NCBI RefSeq assembly: GCF_014837165.1
Contig: NZ_JACSPM010000001.1
Span: 463,618 to 527,617 of the forward strand
Length of the DNA stretch: 64,000 bases
Direction: 5' to 3'
From: Microbacterium gallinarum
GTDB lineage: Bacteria; Actinomycetota; Actinomycetes; Actinomycetales; Microbacteriaceae
A program made the translations under genes and the position numbers. This document shows positions 8,179 to 16,167 of the stretch, piece by piece. Within the stretch, counting starts at the first letter, position 1. Every line of letters starts with the position of its first letter. Under the pieces are notes generated by a model. The model was not told where the DNA came from. It was given only the letters and a program-made list of their open reading frames with translations, and searched no databases.

Positions 8179-9567
8179 CTACGCGATGCGCACGGTCTCC
8201 AGGTGCTCCGGCACGCGCGCCGGCCATCCCAGCTCGTGGGTGATGCGTGCCCGAAGGGTATCCGCGGCAGCCGGTTCCCCGTGCGTCACGTAGACGGCGG
8301 ACGGAGTCGCCGACGACGACCTCATCCACGCGATGAGATCGTCTGCATCGGCGTGCGCCGACATGGAGTCCGCGCTCACGACCTCGGCGCGAATGGGCAC
8401 GTCCCGTCCGAAGATGCGCAGCGTCCGCGCGCCGGCGAGGAGCGCGGAGCCCCGCGTTCCGCCCGCCTGGTAGCCGGTGAGCACGATCGCATTGCGCCGA
8501 TCCGGACCGTACGCGGCGAGGTGATGGAGGACCCGTCCGCCCGCGAGCATCCCGCTGGCAGAGATGATCACCATCGGACCGCCCCGCAGATTGAGGAGCT
8601 TCGAGTCGTCGACGCTCGTCACCATGCTCGGCATCCGGTACATCCGCTGCAGCTCGTCGGTGTCGAGTCGATGCTCATCGGGGTGACGACGGTAGACCTC
8701 CAGGGCGCTGACCGCCATCGGACTGTTGACGAAGACGGGGACGTCGGGAATCTCACCGCGGTCCCGCAGCCGCGAGAGGTGCAGCAGCACGGTCTCGGTC
8801 CGTCCCACCGCGAACGCAGGGATCAGCACGACCCCGCCACGCCCCGCGACCCTGCGCACGACGTCACCGAGCACGACCTCCGGACTGTCGGGAGCATGCT
8901 CGCGGTCCCCGTAGGTGGACTCGGTGACGAGGACGTCGGAGGGCGGGAGGGCTGCGGGGGGCCGCATCAGAGGGTCGTCCGGCCGGCCGAGGTCACCGGT
9001 GAAGTGGAGCGTGAGCCCGGCGACGCGCAGTCGCACCTGCGCGGCGCCGAGGATGTGACCGGCCGGCACGAGCTCCAGGTCGACGCCATCCGTGATCGTC
9101 CGCACCTCGCCGGTGGGCAGGGGGCGGAAGCGCTCGAGCGCAGCCTGGGCGTCGCGCAGGCGGTAGAGAGGCTCGGGATGCGGATGCTTCGACCACGTGC
9201 CCTTGGCCGCGTGGCGGGCCTCCTCCTCCAGCAGGTGCGCGCTGTCGGGGAGCATGATCCGGCTGAGTTCGGCGGTGCCGTCCGTCGAGTGGACGACTCC
9301 GCGGAAGCCGTCGCGGACGAGCGCCGGCAGATAGCCGGAGTGATCGAGATGCGCGTGTGAGACCACGACCGCGTCGATGGAGGACGGCGGGATCGGGAAC
9401 GGCGCGCGGTTGCGCAACCGGAGCACCTTGTATCCCTGGAAGAGCCCGCAGTCCACGAGGACGCGTCGATCGCCGACGGTCACCAGATACCGAGAGCCGG
9501 TGACGGTGTCGGCCGCGCCGAGGAAGCGCAGCGTCGCCGTGCCGTGCGCGGCGGGGTTCGGGGCCAT
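8179..9567 (-). CDS. Beta-CASP metallo-beta-lactamase-fold RNase (CPSF/YsiC type)
   Basis: A 462-residue metallo-beta-lactamase fold with a beta-CASP insertion. The zinc motif HAHLDH is at residues 71-76. The CASP region shows TESTYGDREH, PAFAVGRTETVLLHL and SASGMLAGGRVLHHL, and the C-terminal part has TGYQAGGTRGSALL and VYVTHGEPAAADTL with the late metal-binding histidine. This order is that of COG1236 RNA-processing nucleases, related to eukaryotic CPSF73 and bacterial RNase J. The start has a GGGAG ribosome site. It probably degrades or trims RNA. Its position behind two DosR-type boxes suggests RNA turnover during hypoxia or dormancy. Confidence 0.9.
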   Translation of the reverse strand: MAPNPAAHGTATLRFLGAADTVTGSRYLVTVGDRRVLVDCGLFQGYKVLRLRNRAPFPIPPSSIDAVVVSHAHLDHSGYLPALVRDGFRGVVHSTDGTAELSRIMLPDSAHLLEEEARHAAKGTWSKHPHPEPLYRLRDAQAALERFRPLPTGEVRTITDGVDLELVPAGHILGAAQVRLRVAGLTLHFTGDLGRPDDPLMRPPAALPPSDVLVTESTYGDREHAPDSPEVVLGDVVRRVAGRGGVVLIPAFAVGRTETVLLHLSRLRDRGEIPDVPVFVNSPMAVSALEVYRRHPDEHRLDTDELQRMYRMPSMVTSVDDSKLLNLRGGPMVIISASGMLAGGRVLHHLAAYGPDRRNAIVLTGYQAGGTRGSALLAGARTLRIFGRDVPIRAEVVSADSMSAHADADDLIAWMRSSSATPSAVYVTHGEPAAADTLRARITHELGWPARVPEHLETVRIA

Positions 9568-9623
9568 CTTCGTCTCCCTGCTCGTCGTCCCACCCAGTCG
9601 AGCGCCTCCCGCGGTGTCCCGCC

Positions 9624-9637
9624 GGGCCGAAGGTCCC
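9624..9637. promoter_or_regulatory. DosR/DevR-type box (first of a divergent pair)
   Basis: GGGCCGAAGGTCCC, which reads GGGACCTTCGGCCC on the minus strand, matches 11 of 14 core positions of the DosR consensus. It sits between the divergent beta-CASP gene (start 9567) and tandem-usp gene (start 9740). Confidence 0.55.
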
Positions 9638-9655
9638 GCCGACGCTCGCATCAGA

Positions 9656-9669
9656 GGGACCTTCGGCCT
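9656..9669. promoter_or_regulatory. DosR/DevR-type box (second of a divergent pair)
   Basis: GGGACCTTCGGCCT starts 32 bases after the box at 9624, roughly three helical turns, and is nearly its reverse complement, so the pair forms a large inverted repeat. One box may serve each divergent promoter, or both may act together. Confidence 0.55.
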
Positions 9670-9739
9670 GAGGAGGCCCGCCGATGCGGCATACCGTCAG
9701 CGGGACGGCCGGCGGTCGGGCCGGTGTGAAGGAGTCGCC

Positions 9740-10585
9740 ATGGAGCGCATTGTCCTCGGCTTCGACGGAAGCCCGGCCGCTGCATCCGCCCTGTCGTGGG
9801 TGGCGACGCGCGCGGCGCGAGGCGCCACGACGGTGGACCTGGTCGAGGTCGTCTCGGGGTTCGGCGGCGTGCGTGCCGATGCGGCAGACCCGTTCGACGA
9901 CGCAGAAGAGCTCCTCCGAGACCGCGCGCCCGCGGCTGTCGTGCGCCGTCATCCCGCGGTCGCCGGAGACCCCGGGCACGGCGGCGATGCCACCGTCGAC
10001 GCCGGGCTGTACGTCGCGGGCATCGATCCCGGGCATCCGATCCGCTCCGCAGTGGCGGCCACATCGTCGTTGCGCGTCAGAACGATCGCGCAGGTCCCCG
10101 TCGTCCTGGTTCCCGCAGGATGGATCGATGTCGGCGACCCGGTCACCGTCGGGATCGCCGACGACGACTCGTCCGCCGCTGCGCTGGCGTTCGCCGCGCT
10201 CGAGGCCGCAGCCACGGCGGCGTCCCTCCGGCTCGTGCACGCCTGGCTCATGCCGACCCCCTCCTTCGAGGGGACGGCGGCTCTCGTCGCGACCCCGGCC
10301 GACGTGATGGCGGAGCACGGCGCGATCCTCGACACCGCCGCGACCTGGGTCGCCGCGCAGCATCCGACGGTCCGCGTCGAAAGGGAACTGGTCCGCGACA
10401 GCCGAGCAGCCGCGCTCCTCCGGTTCGCGCCGCGCAGCTCGATGGTCGTCATCGGCGGCCGGAGGAGCGGCCGCGTCGCTCCCGGTCTCCGCGACTCCGT
10501 GGCCGCCGGCGTGCTCTGGGACGCCGAGTGTCCCGTGGTCGTCGTGCCGCACGACGCGGCGCTCGCTCAACCGAAGGAGGTCTGA
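9740..10585 (+). CDS. Universal stress protein with tandem UspA domains
   Basis: A 281-residue protein with two Usp domains. The first spans about residues 1-135 (MERIVLGFDGSPAAASALSW at its start). The second spans about 137-280 (DPVTVGIADDDSSAAALAFA) and ends with VIGGRRSGRVAPGLRDSVAAGVLWDAECPVVVVPH; the expected glycines of the ATP motif are only partly kept. An AAGGAG ribosome site supports the ATG. Tandem Usp proteins are frequent in the DosR regulon of mycobacteria. Here the gene lies downstream of two DosR-type boxes and upstream of a small membrane protein. Nucleotide binding is uncertain for both domains. Confidence 0.9.
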   Translation: MERIVLGFDGSPAAASALSWVATRAARGATTVDLVEVVSGFGGVRADAADPFDDAEELLRDRAPAAVVRRHPAVAGDPGHGGDATVDAGLYVAGIDPGHPIRSAVAATSSLRVRTIAQVPVVLVPAGWIDVGDPVTVGIADDDSSAAALAFAALEAAATAASLRLVHAWLMPTPSFEGTAALVATPADVMAEHGAILDTAATWVAAQHPTVRVERELVRDSRAAALLRFAPRSSMVVIGGRRSGRVAPGLRDSVAAGVLWDAECPVVVVPHDAALAQPKEV

Positions 10586-10587
10586 CC

Positions 10588-11061
10588 ATGAGTCGTCCGA
10601 CCCGAGTGGGTCTGCTGATCACACAGGCGTTCGTCGCCGTCACCGGCCTTGCCGGCGGAATCGCCCTCATCGCCGGGAGCGTGGACCCCGCGTGGGCATC
10701 CGTGCTGACCCCGCCGATGAGCTACCTGGACGGATCACCCTTCAGGTCCTACCTGATCCCGGGCCTGCTGCTCATCGTCGTCGTCGCCGGCGTCCACGCC
10801 GTGGGCTTCTTCGCGACGATCGCCGACTCGCCCTGGCAGCTGCCCGCAGCAGCGGCAGGAGGGTTCGCCTGCATCGTCTGGATCTTCGTGCAGATGGTCT
10901 ACATCCCGTTCAGCCTTCTGCAGGCTGTGTACGTCGCGGTGGGATGCCTCGAGCTCGGCCTCACGTTGCTGGCGCTCGGGATCCTGCATCCCGTCCTCCA
11001 TCATCACCGGTCGACGTTCGTGCCCGCACACTCCGCGCATCCGGGGACGCGACGGGGCTGA
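10588..11061 (+). CDS. Small four-span membrane protein of unknown function
   Basis: A 157-residue membrane protein with four hydrophobic segments: about residues 8-30, 50-72, 82-103 and 108-132. The C-terminal tail is histidine-rich (HPVLHHHRS) and probably cytoplasmic. I recognise no named family, though similar short membrane proteins occur beside Usp genes in actinobacteria. An AAGGAGG ribosome site ends seven bases before the ATG, and the gene starts two bases after the tandem-usp stop, so it belongs to the DosR-box operon. The histidine cluster could bind metal, but this is speculation. It converges with the response regulator gene after a 15-base gap. Confidence 0.8.
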   Translation: MSRPTRVGLLITQAFVAVTGLAGGIALIAGSVDPAWASVLTPPMSYLDGSPFRSYLIPGLLLIVVVAGVHAVGFFATIADSPWQLPAAAAGGFACIVWIFVQMVYIPFSLLQAVYVAVGCLELGLTLLALGILHPVLHHHRSTFVPAHSAHPGTRRG

Positions 11062-11076
11062 GCCGGTCCTCGACCG

Positions 11077-11721
11077 CTACGCCGGCCCGTCGGTCTGGTG
11101 CTCGACCTGGAAGACGGCCGCCTGAGTACGGCGCTCGAGCCCGAGCTTGCTGAGCAGCGACGACACGTAGTTCTTCACCGTCTTCTCCGCGAGCCCGAGC
11201 TGCTCCCCGATCTGGCGGTTGGTCATTCCGTCGGCGATCAGGCGGAGGATCTGGCGCTCGCGGAGTCCGAGGGAGCCGAGCCGCGGGTCGGTGTCGTCCG
11301 CCCGCCGCCGGATCTGCTCGGTCGCACGGCGGACGACGGCGTCATCCACGAGCTTTCTTCCGGCCGCGACGGATCGGATGACGTCCACCAGCCGCGGGCC
11401 GCCGACGTCCTTGAGGATGTAGCCGGCCGCTCCCGCCAGGACCGCCGCGCTCACCGCGGAGTCGTCGTCGTACGCGGTGAGGATGAGACAGGCCACGGAC
11501 GGCAGCCGCGAGCGGATCTCGCGGCAGAGGTCGACGCCGCTGCCGTCCGGAAGCCGGACGTCGAGCACCGCCACGTCCGGCATCGTGGCGGCGATCCGTC
11601 CGAAGGCCTGCCGGACCGTGCCCGCTTCGCCGACGACCTGCAGGTCGTCCTGCGTGGCGATGAGGTCCGCGATCCCCCGGCGGACGATCTCGTGATCATC
11701 GACGAGGAACACCGTGATCAT
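11077..11721 (-). CDS. devR: DevR/DosR-type NarL/FixJ response regulator
   Basis: A 214-residue response regulator. The receiver domain has the acidic pair D8/D9, phospho-acceptor D54 (VLDVRLPDGSG) and K104. The C-terminal LuxR-type helix-turn-helix spans residues 150-205 and contains EKTVKNYVS. K180, K183 and N184 correspond to the DNA-contacting K179, K182 and N183 of Mycobacterium tuberculosis DevR, and the following KLGLERRTQAAVF helix is also shared. It therefore likely binds the DosR-like boxes found at 6164, 9624, 9656 and 15922. Its start overlaps the kinase stop at 11718-11721, so the pair is translationally coupled. Confidence 0.9.
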   Translation of the reverse strand: MITVFLVDDHEIVRRGIADLIATQDDLQVVGEAGTVRQAFGRIAATMPDVAVLDVRLPDGSGVDLCREIRSRLPSVACLILTAYDDDSAVSAAVLAGAAGYILKDVGGPRLVDVIRSVAAGRKLVDDAVVRRATEQIRRRADDTDPRLGSLGLRERQILRLIADGMTNRQIGEQLGLAEKTVKNYVSSLLSKLGLERRTQAAVFQVEHQTDGPA

Positions 11722-13427
11722 CGCTCACCCCCACCGTCGCGCGGGATCGGCACGCTCCAGCGCGCAGCGGTGGTCCCGGGCTGCGAGTCGACGACGAAGG
11801 AGCCGCCGCGCCTGCCCGCCTTCTCGTCGAGGTTGCGCAGGCCGCTCCGGTGGTCGGGCTCCCCTATTCCTATCCCGTCATCGGTCACGACCACCGTCAG
11901 CGATTCGTCGCGAACGGCCACGTCGACGCTCATCCGGTCGGCGTTCGCGTGGCGGATCGCGTTGCTCAGGAGTTCACGGGTCACCCCGACGACCTCCTCG
12001 GCGAGGGGGCCGGTGACCGCGTGATCGACGGGTCCGCTGAATCGGATCGCCGGAGGGCGTGTCAGCGTCGCGCACAGCTCGGCGACGACATCGATGATCC
12101 GGTGACGCAGAGATCCCTCGCGCTGAGACAGCGCGAAGACGACGGTGCGGATCTGCGAGATGGCGTCGTCGAGGTGATCGATCGACTCGCGAAGCCGCTG
12201 GGCTTCGGATTCGCCGGACACGCTGCTCGCCACGGCCTGGAGCGTGAGCCCGGTGCCGAAGAGCTGCTGGATGACGTGGTCGTGCAGATCGCGGGCGATC
12301 CGGCGGCGATCATCGGCCAGCAGCGCTCGCTGACTCTCTTCTCGTGCGTGCGCGAGCTCGAGCGCGATCGCCGTGCGAGAGGCGAGATCGGAGAAGCTCT
12401 CGACCTCCGTCGCGGTGAACCGTGCCCGGTCCGGGTTGCGGGCCGCACACAGCAGCCCGAAGAGCCGACCACGTGTCTCGAGCGGCGCCGCGATCACCGC
12501 TCCGACGACCCCGTCGGCCATGACACGCGCAGGGTCGTGCGCCTCCGCCTCGCGAGGGCGAGCCGCGACCCGACCGGTGTCCAGAGCATCGCCCGCGCAC
12601 GTGCCGGCGGCGGGGAACAGGGTGCCGCGAAGCTCGGCTTCGTCCGGCCCGCGTGCCGCGGCGACGCGCATCGCGCCCGCCGGTTCGTCCGGGAGCAGCA
12701 CCGTGACCTTGTCGATGTCGGGGAGATCCAGGATCCGCCCGGCGATCAGGTCGAACGATGTCCCCGTCGACGATGACAGGAGCGCCGCGGAGAGTTCGGC
12801 GGCGGTCGTCACGAACCGCTCGCGCGTGCGCGCCTGCTCGAGAAGGCGCGCGTTCTCGACGGCGAACCCGGCGGTGGTGGCGAGCGCCTCGACGAGCCGC
12901 TCGTCCTCCTCGGAGAACGAGCCCTCTCGGCTGTTCGTGAGGTAGAGGTTTCCGAACACCTCGCCCCTGACTCGAACGGGCACGCCCAGGAAGGAGTCCA
13001 TCCGGGGATGGTGGGCGGGAAACCCCGAAGCGCGTGCATCGTCCGACATCAGCGGAATCCGGATGGGCCGCGGGTCGTCGATCAGCACGCCGAGCAGCCC
13101 GTGGCCCGTCGGCAGGTGTCCGATCTTCGCGGCCTTCTCGTCGGTCAACCCGACGTAGATGAACTCCTCGAGAGCATCCCGCTCAGGAGAGACCACCCCC
13201 AGCGCACCGAACTCCGCGTTGGCGAGTGTCGTCGCCGCTTGCGCGATACGCCGGAGAACCGTGGACAGGTCGCTCTCCTCCACGACGACCTGTGTCGCAC
13301 TGAGGAGCGCACGAAGCCGCCCCTGCGTGGAGCGCACCCGCTCCGCCTGCGCCACCAGTGCGGACAGAGCCTCGTCGAGGTCGAGGCGAGGACCGTCCGC
13401 GAAGGACAGCTGCTCGGGACCGGTCAT
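11718..13427 (-). CDS. devS: DevS/DosT-type GAF sensor histidine kinase
   Basis: A 569-residue soluble kinase: GAF-A (about 45-200), GAF-B (205-365), HisKA_3 dimerisation helix with phospho-acceptor H382 (RDLHDHVIQQLF), and HATPase_c (about 450-565) with N-box ELLSNAIRHANA and DDGIGIG. In GAF-A, H140 (FPAHHPRM) and Y162 (GNLYLT) stand 22 residues apart, as do haem ligand H149 and distal Y171 in mycobacterial DevS, and the surrounding FLGVPVRVR is conserved. This supports haem-based sensing of oxygen, NO or CO. It is the partner of the DevR-type regulator that overlaps it. A TACTAT promoter box lies upstream. Confidence 0.92.
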   Translation of the reverse strand: MTGPEQLSFADGPRLDLDEALSALVAQAERVRSTQGRLRALLSATQVVVEESDLSTVLRRIAQAATTLANAEFGALGVVSPERDALEEFIYVGLTDEKAAKIGHLPTGHGLLGVLIDDPRPIRIPLMSDDARASGFPAHHPRMDSFLGVPVRVRGEVFGNLYLTNSREGSFSEEDERLVEALATTAGFAVENARLLEQARTRERFVTTAAELSAALLSSSTGTSFDLIAGRILDLPDIDKVTVLLPDEPAGAMRVAAARGPDEAELRGTLFPAAGTCAGDALDTGRVAARPREAEAHDPARVMADGVVGAVIAAPLETRGRLFGLLCAARNPDRARFTATEVESFSDLASRTAIALELAHAREESQRALLADDRRRIARDLHDHVIQQLFGTGLTLQAVASSVSGESEAQRLRESIDHLDDAISQIRTVVFALSQREGSLRHRIIDVVAELCATLTRPPAIRFSGPVDHAVTGPLAEEVVGVTRELLSNAIRHANADRMSVDVAVRDESLTVVVTDDGIGIGEPDHRSGLRNLDEKAGRRGGSFVVDSQPGTTAARWSVPIPRDGGGER

Positions 13428-13440
13428 GGTCGCCTCCCGC

Positions 13441-13485
13441 CTGTGGAGCCCACAGAAAGACGCATCCTGGCGTCGCCAGATAGTA
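13441..13485 (-). promoter_or_regulatory. Promoter region of the kinase-regulator operon with two small palindromes
   Basis: On the minus strand a TACTAT -10 element (13485-13480) is followed by CTGGCGACGCCAG (13479-13467) and CTGTGGGCTCCACAG (13455-13441), both near-perfect palindromes in the 5' leader. A GGGAGG site precedes the kinase start. No DosR-type box is seen here, so the operon is not obviously autoregulated. Confidence 0.4.
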
Positions 13486-13523
13486 CCGCGCGCGATGCGC
13501 GACGACGAGATCGCCGCTGCGGC

Positions 13524-15416
13524 TCACCGCGGCACGGCGTCGTGCTTCCGGCTCGCCGTTGTGCGTTCACCGAACCCGGCGGGCGGCCCTCCGAGCGCTC
13601 GCAGCGCGTACAGGATCGTCGCGAGATCGACGAGCTCCTGCGTCAGCGCTCCTGCCACCGCCGGGATGACGCCGGTCATCGCCACGAGCATCAGCCCGAC
13701 GCTCAGCCCGATGCCGATCCAGATCGCGGTGAGCGCGACGCGCAGCGTATGGCGGCCGATCGCGACCGCATCGACGATCCTCTCCAGGGAATCCACCAGG
13801 ATCACCACGTCGGCGGCGTCTCCTGCCGCGGTCGCGCCCTTGGCGCCCATGGCGACCCCGACGTCGGATGCCGCAAGGACGGGCGCGTCGTTGACCCCGT
13901 CGCCGACCATCATCACCGGGCGGGGTGCCATTCCACGCGCCAACTCCACCTTCGCGCCGGGAAGGATCTCGGCGTGCACCTCCTCGATGCCCACGTCGCG
14001 GGCGATCGAGGTCGCGGTCGGCAGGGCGTCACCCGTGAGCATCGCGATCCGCTCGACACCGTTGTCGCCGAGCCACGTCACCACGTCGGCGGACTCGGGT
14101 CTCGGATCGTCGGCGAGCACGAGGGTGCCGGCGAAGCGACCGTCGATGGCGACGTACGCGGCGGCCTCCCCGGGGCCGAGCGCCGCCCGTGTCGTGTCGG
14201 GTGCGAGGGCGGCGACGTACGCCGGCTTGCCGACCACGACCCGGCGCCCGCCGAAGGTCGCCTCGACACCGTTGGTGGCGACTTCGCTCGCGTCGTCCGT
14301 CGTCAGCAGCGTGAGGCCCCGCGTCACGGCGGCTCGGCGGATGCCGGCGGCGAGCACATGAGAGGAGTACTGCTCAGCGGATGCTGCGAACTGCAGCACC
14401 TCGTCGGCCGTGAAGCCCCCCGCCGGGCGGACCGCGACGAGGTCGGGGCGTCCCTCGGTGAGCGTGCCCGTCTTGTCGAACGCGACCGAGCGCACGCGCG
14501 CGAGCTGTTCGATGACCGCACCGCTCTTCATGATCACGCCCGTCTTCGCGGCGCGCGAGAGTCCGCCGAGGAACGCCACCGGCGCCGCGATCAGGAGCGG
14601 ACACGGCGTCGCGAGTACGAGCACTTCGGCGAATCGGGTGGGGTCCCCCGACAGCGCCCACGCCGTGCCCGCCAGCACGAGGGACACGGCGGTGAACGGG
14701 ATCGCGAATCGGTCGGCCAGCCGGACGACGGGCGCCCGCGAGTCCTGTGCTTCCTGGACGAGTGCGACGATCTGCTGGTACTGGCTGTCCGCGCTCAGGC
14801 GCGTGGCTCGGATGCGCACCGCGCGCTGCCCGTTGATCGATCCCGACAGCACCTCGCTTCCGGCTTCGCGGGTCACCGGCATGCTCTCGCCGGTGAGGGA
14901 GGACTCGTCGAACGAGCCTGTGGCGGTGATCAGGACGCCGTCGACGGGAACGATCTCGGACGGACGCACGAGGAGGACGTCGCCGATGGCGACCTCCTCC
15001 ACGGCCCGATCCTCCACCGCCTCACGCTCCCCCGCGTCCGGTTGGATGACGTGAGCCGTGCGCGGCGACCGGTCCAGCAGCGCGGTCAGATCGCGCCGGG
15101 CGCGCCGACCCGCGAACTCTTCGAGTGCTTCGCCGCCCGACAGCATCAGCACGACGATCAGTGACGCGAGATACTCGCCGACGGCGAGCGTGGCGATCAT
15201 CGCCACGACGGCGAGGATGTCGAGACCGATGTGCCCCCGAAGGACGTCGCGCACCATGCCGACGATCGTCCACGCGATGAAGAGACCGACGTATGCGGTC
15301 GCAAGCCACCTCGCCGCGGTGACCGCACCCGAGAACTGCAGCCCCAGGACGACGGCGAGGATCACGACCGACACCGTGATCACCGGGTACCGCCGAACGG
15401 TGCGCAGCAGCTTCAC
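13524..15416 (-). CDS. P1B-type metal-translocating ATPase with TPCP motif
   Basis: A 630-residue P-type ATPase of the heavy-metal class. Visible are the actuator motif TGES (about 175-178), the phosphorylation motif DKTGT with D314, GDGVNDAP in the hinge, and about eight membrane spans. The membrane metal site reads TPCPL (270-274) rather than CPC, and there is no N-terminal metal-binding domain, so the metal cannot be assigned; TPC variants have been linked to nickel or iron. The GTG start has a distant GGGGAG; a TTG at 15452 is the alternative. It follows the TM2 gene and likely shares its DosR-box promoter. Mycobacterial DosR regulons also include a P-type ATPase. Confidence 0.88.
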   Translation of the reverse strand: MKLLRTVRRYPVITVSVVILAVVLGLQFSGAVTAARWLATAYVGLFIAWTIVGMVRDVLRGHIGLDILAVVAMIATLAVGEYLASLIVVLMLSGGEALEEFAGRRARRDLTALLDRSPRTAHVIQPDAGEREAVEDRAVEEVAIGDVLLVRPSEIVPVDGVLITATGSFDESSLTGESMPVTREAGSEVLSGSINGQRAVRIRATRLSADSQYQQIVALVQEAQDSRAPVVRLADRFAIPFTAVSLVLAGTAWALSGDPTRFAEVLVLATPCPLLIAAPVAFLGGLSRAAKTGVIMKSGAVIEQLARVRSVAFDKTGTLTEGRPDLVAVRPAGGFTADEVLQFAASAEQYSSHVLAAGIRRAAVTRGLTLLTTDDASEVATNGVEATFGGRRVVVGKPAYVAALAPDTTRAALGPGEAAAYVAIDGRFAGTLVLADDPRPESADVVTWLGDNGVERIAMLTGDALPTATSIARDVGIEEVHAEILPGAKVELARGMAPRPVMMVGDGVNDAPVLAASDVGVAMGAKGATAAGDAADVVILVDSLERIVDAVAIGRHTLRVALTAIWIGIGLSVGLMLVAMTGVIPAVAGALTQELVDLATILYALRALGGPPAGFGERTTASRKHDAVPR

Positions 15417-15468
15417 ATGCCCAGCATTCCGGCTCCCCTGCTCGATCGCCAAGCGCGAGGCCGTGCGA

Positions 15469-15873
15469 TCACTGCAGCTGCCACCACGGCATCATCGGCC
15501 AGACGTCGGGGATGTAGGCCATCACCCGCGAGATCGCCGCCGTGAAGAGCCAGAGCCCGAACCCTGCGGCGGTGATGATCCAGGCGATCATCTTGTGCTC
15601 CTGGAAGTCGGGAAGCAGGCGACCCTCCTTGTCACGCTGCACACCGGCCAGCGTCAGGATCAGGTCGATGAGCCACCATACGCCGAACCCGCCGACGGTC
15701 AGCAGCTTGAGGATCCCGGTCCCGATCTTGCCGAGGTAGAAGCGGTCGACGCCGAGGAACCCGAGCAGCCAGGCGAACATCCACGTGGCGATGAACGACC
15801 TGTCCGACATCGCGGTCTGCGGCGGAACACCCATGCCTGCCGGTACCTGGGGCGGGGCTGCGTTGGTGGACAT
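15469..15873 (-). CDS. TM2 domain-containing membrane protein
   Basis: A 134-residue protein with a proline/alanine-rich N-terminal 25 residues. It has a TM2 domain of two spans (about 28-50 and 54-75) joined by GVDRFYLGKIGTGILKLLT, with GGFGVWWLIDLILTL after it. A third hydrophobic stretch near residues 96-118 follows a short cytoplasmic loop. TM2 proteins have no settled function. The start is well supported by AAGGAGG seven bases upstream. The gene precedes the P-type ATPase by about 50 bases and follows a DosR-type box, so the pair probably forms one hypoxia-responsive operon. Confidence 0.88.
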   Translation of the reverse strand: MSTNAAPPQVPAGMGVPPQTAMSDRSFIATWMFAWLLGFLGVDRFYLGKIGTGILKLLTVGGFGVWWLIDLILTLAGVQRDKEGRLLPDFQEHKMIAWIITAAGFGLWLFTAAISRVMAYIPDVWPMMPWWQLQ

Positions 15874-15921
15874 GTCATCCTCCTTCATCCCTCACACTGC
15901 GCCAGGGCAGCTCGCCCACAG

Positions 15922-15935
15922 GGGTCGAAGGTCCC
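15922..15935 (-). promoter_or_regulatory. DosR/DevR-type box upstream of the TM2-ATPase operon
   Basis: On the minus strand the site reads GGGACCTTCGACCC, matching 11 of 14 core positions of the DosR consensus and differing from the box at 9624 by one base. It ends 49 bases before the TM2 start codon. The rest of 15874-16063 shows no gene or other clear signal. Confidence 0.55.
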
Positions 15936-16063
15936 GCGCGCACGACGGCCGAAGGCGAGGGCTCCCGTCTCGGAGACGGACTGTTCGCCACGCGTCATCC
16001 TTGTTGCGGGTTGCGGATAGGGCACCGACGATCGGGCTCGCGCAGCGCTATCGTCGCTGCAGT

Positions 16064-16093
16064 GGTGCGGATTCCGGCGAGGGAATCCGCACC
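16064..16093 (-). terminator. Hairpin terminator of the NCS1-amidohydrolase operon
   Basis: A perfect 12-bp stem, GGTGCGGATTCC at 16064-16075 with GGAATCCGCACC at 16082-16093, closes a 6-base loop. It lies about 75 bases downstream of the small coupled ORF on the minus strand. There is no T run, so it could also act on a transcript from the other side. The span 15874-16281 holds only this hairpin, the DosR-type box and the tiny ORF at 16168-16275. Confidence 0.6.
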
Positions 16094-16167
16094 CTTCTCA
16101 GTTCACGAGTTGATCTGCTCGATGACGTCATCCGCGGATTCCTCGCACTCCTTGCGCGGGCGAGCTG

